Below, in pieces: positions 1 through 9,185 of a DNA stretch of 64,000 nt. Positions within the stretch are counted from its first letter, which is position 1, and each line of letters opens with the position of its first letter. The notes under the pieces were generated by a model that did no database searches, was not told the origin of the DNA, and worked only from the letters and a program-made list of their open reading frames with translations. A program made the position numbers and the translations under genes. This DNA is from Ignavibacteria bacterium (GTDB lineage: Bacteria; Bacteroidota; Ignavibacteria; Tepidaquicellales; Tepidaquicellaceae): positions 1 through 64,000 of the forward strand of contig JBAZNU010000002.1 in NCBI GenBank assembly GCA_041649015.1, read 5' to 3'.

Positions 1-1001
1 CGGCAGATTCAATACAGACGAGGCATAAGGGCTGGGCGTGGTCAAATCAGGGAAATCAGTTTCTTACGGGGAGCAAGTATATAAAAGATCTAACAAGACC
101 GTGGCAGTCAATTTCTCAGTCAATTTCATATCCGATGGCGGGTACGTTTTCGAATTTGAGGTCTGCACTAACAGCAGATAAACTGAGGAAAGTAACTATA
201 CAATGGACTGCACAGGGTGAAGGACAGTATGCGTATTGGTATCAGGATTCTTCAAAAATCAATGACAATTATTACATATACAGGGGAATGAAACAAGTAC
301 CGTTCAAAGTATTTGCTGATACACTTGTAATTGATAATCCATCAATACCAACATACAGGTATGAGAAAAGACAAGTGAACTGTGCGTTTGTTGAGTCATC
401 GGATATATATCCTTTTACGAACAGCTGGAATCCGACAACAGACTCGCTCGGTGGAAAACTTCTGCTATATACGTTTGGTTCGAGTTATGATACGAGCATT
501 ACTACACCATATAAGAACAGGAATTTAGTTATACAACAACCGCAATATGATATTATGTTCATTTGGGCACCGAGGCTTGTGAACACTGGCGGAGCAGGAC
601 AGCCGGGAGAGGAATTTTATATTTATCCTTACAATGCAACAAGACCGTATTATAACGGCACAGCCCCTTTGATTTATGAATTCTCAACAACGGCACCTGT
701 AGTACCCGTTATAAATATCTCGACGGAATTACCTGAGAAGTATGATTTAATGCAGAACTACCCGAATCCGTTTAATCCTGTTACAAACATACGGTTCATG
801 CTGCCTGAAAAATCATACGTGACGATAAAGGTTTACAACATGCTTGGTCAGAAAGTTAAAACTCTGATAAACAATGAGAAGCTGGATGCGGGTACACATC
901 AGACAAGGTTCAGCGGCGAGGGACTTGCGAGCGGAATATACTTTTACGCTATACAGACAGAGAAGTTTGTTCAGACAAAGCGGATGGTGCTATTGAAATA
1001 G
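1..1001 (+). CDS. T9SS-secreted surface protein, 3' part (5' end outside window)
   Basis: This is the C-terminal part of a secreted protein. The reading frame is open from position 3, so the ATG at 135 is internal and the real start lies left of the window. The last ~80 residues form a type A type IX secretion sorting domain: an NYPNPFNP turn, alternating beta strands (a VTIKVYNMLGQKV strand, then GIYFYAIQT) and a basic end, KRMVLLK. In this family the domain directs export through the Por/T9SS outer-membrane translocon and is then cleaved or used for anchoring. The upstream part (Tyr, Asn and Thr rich) is not recognised as an enzyme. A hairpin terminator follows about 200 bp downstream. The frame and the sorting domain are directly visible; the passenger function is unknown. 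Confidence 0.85.
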   Translation, partial: ADSIQTRHKGWAWSNQGNQFLTGSKYIKDLTRPWQSISQSISYPMAGTFSNLRSALTADKLRKVTIQWTAQGEGQYAYWYQDSSKINDNYYIYRGMKQVPFKVFADTLVIDNPSIPTYRYEKRQVNCAFVESSDIYPFTNSWNPTTDSLGGKLLLYTFGSSYDTSITTPYKNRNLVIQQPQYDIMFIWAPRLVNTGGAGQPGEEFYIYPYNATRPYYNGTAPLIYEFSTTAPVVPVINISTELPEKYDLMQNYPNPFNPVTNIRFMLPEKSYVTIKVYNMLGQKVKTLINNEKLDAGTHQTRFSGEGLASGIYFYAIQTEKFVQTKRMVLLK

Positions 1002-1302
1002 TTATTAATTAAGGAAATAACACACAGAAAATGACCAGTTGTTAATGATAAGAACTGATTTAAGATAATAACAAAAGAGTACTTTACAGGAAATAAATAT
1101 TATTGTAAGAGTTTATTCGGAAAGAGGAAAATAATAGATTACTGATTTTTACGGTCTTAGCAGGGCAGAAGGGATAACTCATATAAATAATTATTTAAGA
1201 AATTAGAAAAGATGCATACTATTATTACAGTATGCATTTTATTTCCTCATAAAATAGATTATTATTATTTAATCACATCAAACAATTTAAAAGGAGTTAG
1301 AG
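1002..1302. other. Intergenic stretch with terminator
   Basis: This 301-bp AT-rich gap between the T9SS cargo gene and the SPFH gene shows no credible coding frame. It contains a hairpin at 1212-1237 and a strong Shine-Dalgarno AAGGAG at 1291-1296, six bases before the ATG at 1303. Nothing else is recognised. Confidence 0.6.
1207..1241 (+). terminator. Rho-independent terminator
   Basis: ATGCATACT (1212-1220) pairs perfectly with AGTATGCAT (1229-1237) around an 8-base loop. The stem is flanked by AAAA on the left and TTTTATTT on the right. It would end transcription of the T9SS cargo gene before the SPFH gene. Confidence 0.65.
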
Positions 1303-2199
1303 ATGGAAACACCATCAGATTTTGGATTAGTCATAATAATAGCAATTATTTTCTTTTTGTTCCTTTCGGGTATAAGGATAATTAGACCTACACACAGAGG
1401 GTTAATAGAGCGTCTCGGAAAGTACAAAAAGTTTGCGAATCCGGGGTTTCACTGGATAATACCCGTGATTGATAAAATGTACCCGGTAAATATTACGGAG
1501 CAAATGATAGACGCCCAGCCTCAGGAGATAATCACAAACGATAATCTGAACGCAACAGTTGACGCACAGGTTTATTTTAAAGTACTTGACTCAGAGGAAT
1601 ACGTGAAAAATTCTCAGTATAATGTAAATAATTATCAATGGCAGATTGTGAACCTTGCAAGAACAACACTAAGGAATATAATCGGAACTCTTACGTTGAA
1701 ATCTGCTAACAGCGAGAGAGGAAAGATTAATTCAGAATTACACAAAACTTTAGCCGAGGAGACTAAAAACTGGGGAATTGAAATTGTTAGGACAGAGTTG
1801 AAACAAATTGACCCACCGCATGATGTTCAGGAGACGATGAATAAAGTGGTTAAAGCGGAGAATGAAAAAATATCTGCGATTGACTATGCAACGGCTGCTG
1901 AAACAGTGGCTGACGGGCAAAAGCGTGCAAAGATAAAAGAGGCAGAGGGATTTAAGCAGTCAAAAATACTTCAAGCAGAAGGCGAAGCGGAGGCTATCAA
2001 ACTTGTTAATGAAGCAGCGGATAAGTTTTTTACAGGAAATGCACAGCTATTGAAAAAGCTGGAAACGTTAGAAGCATCATTGAAGTCAAACGCTAAGATA
2101 ATAGTACCCGCAGGTTCAGAGCTTGTGAATGTAATAGGAGATATGGCGGGTGTACTTCCTATGAAGAGGAAAGACGAGAAGAAGGAAGAGCAAAAGTAA
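1303..2199 (+). CDS. SPFH/band 7 membrane protein (stomatin/paraslipin-like)
   Basis: This 298-aa protein has one N-terminal membrane segment (about residues 8-24) followed by a band 7/SPFH domain. The characteristic segments are VRPTHRGLIERLGKY-like at ~27-42, the NPGFHWIIPVID stretch, and a conserved DPPHDVQETMNKVVKAE region near 175. A long Ala/Glu-rich helix then leads to oligomerisation, as in QmcA, HflK/C and stomatin. Such proteins form ring-like microdomain scaffolds in the cytoplasmic membrane and modulate proteases or lipid organisation. The usual NfeD membrane partner is not adjacent, so the gene appears to stand alone. It starts behind a strong AAGGAG and ends at a bidirectional hairpin. 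Family assignment is firm; the specific role is not. Confidence 0.9.
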   Translation: METPSDFGLVIIIAIIFFLFLSGIRIIRPTHRGLIERLGKYKKFANPGFHWIIPVIDKMYPVNITEQMIDAQPQEIITNDNLNATVDAQVYFKVLDSEEYVKNSQYNVNNYQWQIVNLARTTLRNIIGTLTLKSANSERGKINSELHKTLAEETKNWGIEIVRTELKQIDPPHDVQETMNKVVKAENEKISAIDYATAAETVADGQKRAKIKEAEGFKQSKILQAEGEAEAIKLVNEAADKFFTGNAQLLKKLETLEASLKSNAKIIVPAGSELVNVIGDMAGVLPMKRKDEKKEEQK

Positions 2200-2221
2200 A
2201 GAATCTATTTATTGAATAAGA

Positions 2222-2243
2222 AAGCCCGTGCAAGCACGGGCTT
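2222..2243. terminator. Bidirectional terminator between convergent genes
   Basis: A perfect 9-bp stem, AAGCCCGTG (2222-2230) with CACGGGCTT (2235-2243) around a CAAG loop, sits between two convergent genes. The flanks are A/T-rich on both sides, so it can serve both strands. Confidence 0.75.
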
Positions 2244-2256
2244 AATATATATCAAT

Positions 2257-2976
2257 CTATTTATTGTAAAGATTCCAGAGTTTTGAAATAACTTCATCGA
2301 GTGCGGGACCAAGTATTGCGGGATCATCCGTTTTTGACGGCATATTCTCAAATATAACATAAGGAACTGTCACTCCATTAATATCAAGATAGTCTGTAGT
2401 TCCGGAAATAACATCATGAAAGTCAACTTCTTTATACATTTTAGTGAGTTTAGCATCCGGCAGCCCATGTTCAAGAATTGAATCGGGTTTATTAGGATTG
2501 AAACGTTTGCGGTTCTTGCGAAGTGATTCCTCGAACGGAACATTTATGTATAGTAAAGCTGCATTTTCAAGTAACTCTTTTGAAAGATGCTTGAATGCAG
2601 TCTTATACCCGCCGTGCTCCGTACCCCTTGAGAATTCAATTAAATGAGTTACATCCTTAGCTCTATCCTCAAGGTCTCGTACGCTTTTTGCATAGTCAAA
2701 AGAAATCCTCTCAATTAATAAATGCCATAAGTATTCTTCTTTAAAATATCCTTCTGAATCCGAATGGAGTCTTGGTTTCCGGAATTTCTTTTCAAGAATA
2801 TCGTCTTCTTCAAACCATGTCCAGAGCATCGGGAAATCGTCAATTTCAACGAGTTTTCCTATGTGAAATCTTTCTCTTCTTTCAGTTTCGCTTGTATTTT
2901 TAATATAATTAATTACTTCTGATTTTCCTGAAGCCGGTCTTCCAAGTAATATGATTTTTTCAAATAATTGTTTCAT
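2257..2976 (-). CDS. P-loop NTPase of unknown function
   Basis: This 239-aa soluble protein begins with a Walker A motif, GRPASGKS, at about residues 12-19, as in adenylate, shikimate and other small-molecule kinases. The rest is charged, with FEESLRKNRKRFNP resembling the LID/substrate region of nucleotide-type kinases. I recognise no specific family. No partner gene is adjacent: it is convergent with the SPFH gene and divergent from the Kgd gene across about 220 bp. The ATP-binding motif is seen; a kinase role is inferred only. Confidence 0.8.
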   Translation of the reverse strand: MKQLFEKIILLGRPASGKSEVINYIKNTSETERRERFHIGKLVEIDDFPMLWTWFEEDDILEKKFRKPRLHSDSEGYFKEEYLWHLLIERISFDYAKSVRDLEDRAKDVTHLIEFSRGTEHGGYKTAFKHLSKELLENAALLYINVPFEESLRKNRKRFNPNKPDSILEHGLPDAKLTKMYKEVDFHDVISGTTDYLDINGVTVPYVIFENMPSKTDDPAILGPALDEVISKLWNLYNK

Positions 2977-3197
2977 AGTCGTAGTATTTAAAGTTTAGAT
3001 AAAGTCCTGCAAAATAGGTAATTTAAAAGAATTTTTATAGGTTATTTTTGTTTTATTTTCTATGTGAAAAAGAGAGGAGATGTGACGTTTCTATGCATAA
3101 AATGGGACAAAAGAGATTTCTCTTAAAATAAAAATTCAATAAATAAATAAGTAATAAAGAATAAATTTTATTATACAAATAATAAGGATTATAGAAA

Positions 3198-6100
3198 TTG
3201 AACATTGATGATTTAAATCAGAAACAAAGAGAAAAGATTTCAGAGTTCGGCGTTAATACATGGTATGTGATGGAAATGCTGAATCAGTTTGAAAAGACCC
3301 CTGAGGCAGTAAGCGATTATTGGAGAGAGTTTTTTAGGTCAATTGATATTGATTTAAGAAAAACCGGAGAGTACATTAAAGAAAAGAGAAATACAGAAGT
3401 CAATAAAACAGATGCTTCCGGAGTAAAGCAAAGCAATGCAAAACTTCCGACTCCTGTTGCAGGCGAGGATGTAATACCGATACGCGGTGCAGGAGTAAAG
3501 ATTATTGAAAACATGGACAGCAGCCTTACGATTCCGGTTGCGACTTCGCTCCGCACTATCCCTGTCAAAGTTCTTGAAGAAAACAGAAAGTTTATTAATA
3601 ATCATTTCAGAAAAACCAAGCAGGGAAAAATATCATTCACGCACATTATCGGCTGGGCAATTGTAAAGGCGCTTAAGACTATACCTGTTCTGAATAATGC
3701 TTATACGATAATTGACGGAAGTCCGATGGTAATTAAGCGAAACGATGTAAACATAGGGCTTGCTATTGACCTTATAAAAAAGGATGGATCACGTTCTTTG
3801 ATAGTACCTAATATTAAAAAGGCAAATCTTATGAACTTCAGACAATTTTTCGATTCATACAATGATATTATAAACAGGGCAAGAAGCAACAAGATAGAAG
3901 TATCCGATTTTATGGGTACAACTATTTCACTCACAAATCCTGGAACAATAGGAACTTCTTCATCTAATCCCAGATTAATGGTTGGTCAGGGTGCAATTAT
4001 TGCGACCGGTAGTATTGACTATCCGCCGGGGTTTGAAGCAGCAAGCGGACAGATATTTTCAACTCTCGGAATAAGTAAAGTAATGAACATCACGAGTACT
4101 TATGATCACAGAATAATTCAGGGAGCAGAGTCAGGATTATTCCTTAAAAAGATAAGCGAACTCATTTCAGGTGAAGATAATTTTTATGAAGAGATATTTG
4201 AAGACCTTGGGTTGCTCGTGAAGCCACTTATTTGGAAGCCTGACAACAACCCGGAGGATTTTGATTCTTCTTTTAATATAAAAGAGATTGAGAAATATAC
4301 CCGTGTTACACAACTTATGAACATGTATAGAGTCAGAGGTCATCTACTTTCAAACCTTGACCCACTGCATCCAAAGGCACAGTATCATGCTGAACTAGAT
4401 CCCCTAAACTATGGATTTACCGTATGGGATTTTGACAGGAAATTTTTCTGCGACGGACTCGGAGGATATAAGACAGCATCTCTTCGTGCTATTCTTGATA
4501 TGCTTCATCAGACTTATTGCGAAAACATCGGCGTGGAATACAGGCACATACAAGACCCTGATGAAAAGCAGTGGCTTCAGAACAATATGGAAACTGTAAG
4601 GAATACACCTATATATAATAATGATTTTAAAAAGAATATTCTTTACAAGTTGATACAAGCCGAAGATTTCGAAAAATACATTGATAAAAAATATTTAGGA
4701 CATAAGAGATTTTCCCTTGAAGGGTCTGAGACAATTATACCAATACTTGACTACCTGATTAATGACGCTGCTAATGATGATGCAAAAGAAATTGTTTTAG
4801 GAATGGCTCACAGAGGAAGACTGAATATACTTGCTAATATTATAGGTAAACCTCTTCATGCAATCTTTTCGGAGTTTGAAGATATTATTGATTTGAAATC
4901 GACGCAGGGATCCGGAGATGTAAAATACCATCTCGGAGCATCCGGGACATATGAAACTGTTGAAGGCAAAAAGGTTAAGATATCTATTGCATCGAATCCT
5001 TCACATCTTGAATTTGTGAATCCTGTCGTTGAAGGAATTGTTCGAGCTAAGCAAACAAAATTAAATGACTCTGATAAGAATAAAATTATACCTGTGCTCT
5101 TGCATGGAGACGCTGCGTTTGCAGGGGAGGGGATTGTGTCAGAAACACTTAATCTTTCGCAGCTGCATGGATACAGGACTGGTGGTACTATACATATAAT
5201 TATCAATAATCAGATTGGATTTACAACAACTCCTTCCGACGCACGCTCATCAGTCTATGCGTCAGACGTAGCGAAGATGATTCAAGTACCGATATTTCAC
5301 GTAAACGGCGACGATCCTGAGGCATGTATGTGGGTTACAAAACTATCTTATGAGTACAGAATGAAATACAAAAAGGATGTTGTAATCGATGTATTTTCTT
5401 ACAGAAGATTGGGACACAATGAAACAGATGAACCAGGTTTCACACAACCATTACTTTACAACACTATAAAGCAGCATCCTTCCGTTCGGAATATATATCA
5501 GACAAAACTAATCGAAGATAGAGTAATAACAGACGATGATATTAAAGAAATGGAAAAGCAGATATTCGAAAAGATGGATGCTAATTACGAACACATAAAA
5601 ATAGGGAAGGATACGTACATAAAACCATTCACGGATATTCCGCTTTCTGCAAGTCAGGAAGAAATTGATAAGTTCAGGAATGACGGTGAGACTTCAATAT
5701 CGAAAGAAGCAATTGAGACGATAGTCAATGGATTAACAGAACTACCCGTTACGTTTAATCTTCATCCGAAACTGAAAAAATTTATCGAAGGAAGAAAAGA
5801 ATTTATTACAAAGAATACAGGTGCAGATTGGGCATTGGGTGAAGCACTTGCATTAGGGTCGCTGCTTCTTGATGGAATACCTGTGCGATTCAGCGGACAG
5901 GATGTTTCTCGGGGCACGTTTTCACATAGGCACACATTGCTGACGGATATACTTGACGATTCTGAATATATTCCGCTTAATCACATTAGTATTAACCAGG
6001 CAAAGGTAGAAACATACGATAGCTTATTATCCGAAGCAGCGGTACTTGGTTTTGAATATGGATATACAACTTCCGACCCGATTTCACTCGTAATCTGGGA

Positions 6101-6845
6101 AGCGCAATTTGGTGATTTCGCAAATGCGGCTCAGGTTTTACTCGATAATTTTATAGTTGCTTCTTATACCAAATGGAAACTCCCAAACCATCTTGTTATG
6201 CTGCTTCCACACGGACAGGAAGGACAGGGTTCTGAACATTCAAGCGCAAGGATTGAGAGATTTCTGACATTATGCGCTGAAGAGAATATGCGTGTATGCA
6301 ACCTGACAACATCTGCTCAGTATTTTCATCTGCTTCGGAATCAAGCAAAATCTAAAATACGAAAACCTCTTGTGATTTTTACTCCAAAAAGTTTATTGCG
6401 TCATCCTGACGTGAAATCTCATATTGAAGAATTTACGTCGGGCAGATTTATGGAAGTCCTCGATGATACAGTAACCGATAAAAGCAAGGCACGTAAGGTA
6501 ATAGTCACAAGCGGAAAAGTTTATTATGACTTATTGAAACATAGAACTGAAAATAAGATAAAAGACACGGCAATCGTCAGACTTGAGCAGTACTATCCCT
6601 TGCCGGAAAGCAATTTGTATGAAGTTGTCAACAGCTTCAAGAATGCAAAATCTGTTGTTTGGGTTCAGGAAGAACCAGAAAATATGGGTGCACAAAATTT
6701 CCTCAAGGTGAGACTAAACGGAAGGAACTTTAATCGTAAATCGCTGGAATTTGTATCGAGGAAAGAAAGTGCAAGCCCTGCACCGGGCTCTTTTAAAGTT
6801 TACAATGAAACGCAAAGGATGTTAATTGAAAAAGCTTTCACCTAA
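3198..6845 (+). CDS. kgd: 2-oxoglutarate dehydrogenase/decarboxylase, E2-E1 fusion (Kgd/OdhA type)
   Basis: This 1215-aa multifunctional enzyme converts 2-oxoglutarate to succinyl-CoA (or the semialdehyde) in the TCA cycle. Residues 1-40 match the E1 N-terminal helix (NTWYVMEMLNQF). Residues ~95-335 are an acyltransferase (E2) catalytic core with TYDHRIIQGAE, active-site His near residue 304. Residues ~350-1215 are the thiamine-diphosphate E1, with GMAHRGRLN, GDAAFAGEG near 637, NNQIGFTT, and HGQEGQGSEHSSAR near 1005. No lipoyl domain is present, as in mycobacterial Kgd, so a lipoylated E2 elsewhere must supply it. The start is TTG with AAGGA about seven bases upstream; no in-frame ATG precedes the conserved N terminus. 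This E2-E1 architecture was first described in Actinobacteria. Confidence 0.93.
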   Translation: MNIDDLNQKQREKISEFGVNTWYVMEMLNQFEKTPEAVSDYWREFFRSIDIDLRKTGEYIKEKRNTEVNKTDASGVKQSNAKLPTPVAGEDVIPIRGAGVKIIENMDSSLTIPVATSLRTIPVKVLEENRKFINNHFRKTKQGKISFTHIIGWAIVKALKTIPVLNNAYTIIDGSPMVIKRNDVNIGLAIDLIKKDGSRSLIVPNIKKANLMNFRQFFDSYNDIINRARSNKIEVSDFMGTTISLTNPGTIGTSSSNPRLMVGQGAIIATGSIDYPPGFEAASGQIFSTLGISKVMNITSTYDHRIIQGAESGLFLKKISELISGEDNFYEEIFEDLGLLVKPLIWKPDNNPEDFDSSFNIKEIEKYTRVTQLMNMYRVRGHLLSNLDPLHPKAQYHAELDPLNYGFTVWDFDRKFFCDGLGGYKTASLRAILDMLHQTYCENIGVEYRHIQDPDEKQWLQNNMETVRNTPIYNNDFKKNILYKLIQAEDFEKYIDKKYLGHKRFSLEGSETIIPILDYLINDAANDDAKEIVLGMAHRGRLNILANIIGKPLHAIFSEFEDIIDLKSTQGSGDVKYHLGASGTYETVEGKKVKISIASNPSHLEFVNPVVEGIVRAKQTKLNDSDKNKIIPVLLHGDAAFAGEGIVSETLNLSQLHGYRTGGTIHIIINNQIGFTTTPSDARSSVYASDVAKMIQVPIFHVNGDDPEACMWVTKLSYEYRMKYKKDVVIDVFSYRRLGHNETDEPGFTQPLLYNTIKQHPSVRNIYQTKLIEDRVITDDDIKEMEKQIFEKMDANYEHIKIGKDTYIKPFTDIPLSASQEEIDKFRNDGETSISKEAIETIVNGLTELPVTFNLHPKLKKFIEGRKEFITKNTGADWALGEALALGSLLLDGIPVRFSGQDVSRGTFSHRHTLLTDILDDSEYIPLNHISINQAKVETYDSLLSEAAVLGFEYGYTTSDPISLVIWEAQFGDFANAAQVLLDNFIVASYTKWKLPNHLVMLLPHGQEGQGSEHSSARIERFLTLCAEENMRVCNLTTSAQYFHLLRNQAKSKIRKPLVIFTPKSLLRHPDVKSHIEEFTSGRFMEVLDDTVTDKSKARKVIVTSGKVYYDLLKHRTENKIKDTAIVRLEQYYPLPESNLYEVVNSFKNAKSVVWVQEEPENMGAQNFLKVRLNGRNFNRKSLEFVSRKESASPAPGSFKVYNETQRMLIEKAFT

Positions 6846-6953
6846 TGAAAGTCCGTTATTATAAACGATAAATGATTTTTTCGTTTCCTTATTTATATAT
6901 ACAAATTGATAATATTTACTTTACAGAATATTAAACTTTCAAATACTATTATT

Positions 6954-9056
6954 ATGAAAAGAGTATTTCTTATAATATTTCTTCTTGCTTTTACGACCGG
7001 TTTGTTCGCACAAAGGTTAAGCTATCCCGAGGCAAGAAAAGAAAGACACGCTGATGAATATTTTGGTGTAACTGTCCCGGATCCTTATAGATGGATGGAA
7101 GATATGAATTCTGAGGAAGTTAAAGAATGGGTAATGAAGGAAAATGAACTAACCTTTTCTTATCTTGATAAAATACCATTTCGAGAAAAAATTAGAGCCC
7201 GACTAAACGAAATTTGGAATTATCCAAAATACGGAGCACCTTTCAAATCGGGTGATAATTTCTACTTTTACAAAAATGATGGTATGCAGAATCAAAGTGT
7301 TCTTTACATTCAAAAAGGAATAGATGGAGCTCCTGAAGTATTTATTGATCCTAATACTTTCTCTACAGACGGTACTGTCTCAATATCAATGATTTCGCCG
7401 TCTAAAGATGGTAAGTATTTTGCTTATGGTATTTCAAAAGCAGGTTCTGACTGGAATGAGTTTTTTGTTATCGACGTTGCAACGAAAACAATGCAAAACG
7501 ATAATCTTAAATGGATTAAATTTTCCGGGGCTGCATGGCACGGAGACGGCTTCTATTACAATAGATACGATGCGCCTGAAGAGGGGAAAGAACTCTCATC
7601 CAAAAATCAAAGCCAGAAAATATATTTTCATAAGATAGGTACTGACCAGAGCCAGGATGTGTTGATTTGGGAAGATAAAGAACATCCGGAATACACTGCT
7701 TCTATATATTTGTCTGAAGACCAGAGGTTTTTATATATGTCTAAAGGTAAAAGAGGAGTCAGGGGAAATGAACTATACTTTAAGGATTTAATCAGGGGCG
7801 ATACTGAATTCAAACCCATCGCCACTGGTTTCGGAGATTCATATTCAATTATAAACAATCTTGATGATATTATTTACATTAACACAAACAAAGATGCACC
7901 GAAGAATAAGATTGTAAAATATGATACAAAGGATTTCACTTTTTATGAAGTTATTGGAGAAAACAGCGATGTTCTAAACGGTGCCTCTATCTCGAACGGG
8001 AAATTTCTGATTCAATACATGAAAGACGCATCGGACAGAATTTATATTTATGACTTGAATGGCAATATGATAGAGGAGCTCAAACTCCCGACTTTCGGAA
8101 CAGTAACAGGGTTCAAAGCCGAAAAGAAAGATAATGAAGTCTATTTTACCTTTGCTTCTTTCTTATACCCTGCCGTAATTATGAAATATGATATATTGCA
8201 CAACAAACTTACAACATTCAGAAAGTCTGAAATTAAATTTGATGCAGAAAAGTATGAGACTAATCAGATATTTTATGAAAGTAAAGACGGTACAAAAGTC
8301 CCGATGTTTATTGTTCATAAAAAAGGACTAAAACTCGACGGGAATAATCCAACTCTACTTTATGGATATGGCGGCTTTAATGCTAGTATGAAACCTTCTT
8401 TCAGTACTGCTAACATAATTCTTATGGAAAACGGCGGTGTATATGCACTTGCAAACATAAGAGGCGGCGGTGAATACGGTAAAGAGTGGCACATGGCAGG
8501 AACGATACTTAATAAACAAAATGTATTTGATGATTTTATCTCTGCGGCCGAGTATCTTATTAAGAATGGTTATACTTCTTCAAATTTCCTTGCTGTTGAA
8601 GGTGGTTCAAACGGTGGTTTGCTTGTGGGAGCAGTCATAAATCAAAGACCCGAATTGTTTAAGGTCGCATTTCCCGCAGTAGGCGTTATGGATATGCTTA
8701 AGTATCAAAAGTTTACTATTGGCTGGGCATGGGTAACGGATTATGGCTCAAGTGACGATTCAACACAATTCAAATATCTTCTCGGATATTCACCTTACCA
8801 TAATCTGAAAGAAGGACTAAATTATCCCGCCACGATGGTAACAACATCGGACCACGATGACAGAGTCGTGCCGGCTCATTCTTTTAAATATGCTGCAAGA
8901 TTGCAGGAGGTTTATAAAGGTGACAATCCCGTTATTATAAGAGTTGAAGTCAACGCGGGACATGGCTCAGGAAGACCGACTAAGATGATAATCGAGGCTG
9001 TTACTGATAAGTGGGCGTTCATGTTTTATAATATGAATGTAACACCGCTCTATTAG
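6954..9056 (+). CDS. Secreted prolyl oligopeptidase (peptidase S9A)
   Basis: This ~700-aa serine peptidase cleaves short peptides after proline. The ATG at 6954 is preferred over an upstream in-frame TTG at 6906 because it begins directly with a signal peptide (MKRVFLIIFLLAFTTGLFA) ending at AQ, so the enzyme is exported. An N-terminal beta-propeller begins with YPEARKERHADEYFG and DPYRWMED, and a C-terminal alpha/beta hydrolase domain follows. The triad is visible: Ser552 in GGSNGG, Asp635 in the DHDDRVV motif (its Arg637 binds the substrate carboxylate) and His670 in AGHGSG. Length and motifs match the family. It is a single gene convergent with the histidine kinase. A role in peptide scavenging is inferred. 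Confidence 0.93.
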   Translation: MKRVFLIIFLLAFTTGLFAQRLSYPEARKERHADEYFGVTVPDPYRWMEDMNSEEVKEWVMKENELTFSYLDKIPFREKIRARLNEIWNYPKYGAPFKSGDNFYFYKNDGMQNQSVLYIQKGIDGAPEVFIDPNTFSTDGTVSISMISPSKDGKYFAYGISKAGSDWNEFFVIDVATKTMQNDNLKWIKFSGAAWHGDGFYYNRYDAPEEGKELSSKNQSQKIYFHKIGTDQSQDVLIWEDKEHPEYTASIYLSEDQRFLYMSKGKRGVRGNELYFKDLIRGDTEFKPIATGFGDSYSIINNLDDIIYINTNKDAPKNKIVKYDTKDFTFYEVIGENSDVLNGASISNGKFLIQYMKDASDRIYIYDLNGNMIEELKLPTFGTVTGFKAEKKDNEVYFTFASFLYPAVIMKYDILHNKLTTFRKSEIKFDAEKYETNQIFYESKDGTKVPMFIVHKKGLKLDGNNPTLLYGYGGFNASMKPSFSTANIILMENGGVYALANIRGGGEYGKEWHMAGTILNKQNVFDDFISAAEYLIKNGYTSSNFLAVEGGSNGGLLVGAVINQRPELFKVAFPAVGVMDMLKYQKFTIGWAWVTDYGSSDDSTQFKYLLGYSPYHNLKEGLNYPATMVTTSDHDDRVVPAHSFKYAARLQEVYKGDNPVIIRVEVNAGHGSGRPTKMIIEAVTDKWAFMFYNMNVTPLY

Positions 9057-9185
9057 TTGCTTGTAGTTATCAACACATAATTACAGTATATTGAAGCATA
9101 TTGATTATTATTCTCAGCAATTTGAGAATATTATCAAATCGTTATGTATTCTAAAGTTATGAAGGATGAGAAATCTGATAATACG

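Noticed and set aside
6906..6953. Upstream TTG start of the prolyl oligopeptidase
   Set aside because: It would place 16 residues in front of a perfect signal peptide.
9109..9130. Hairpin ATTCTCA/TGAGAAT between two convergent genes
   Set aside because: No T-run on either strand; AT-rich stem of modest length.
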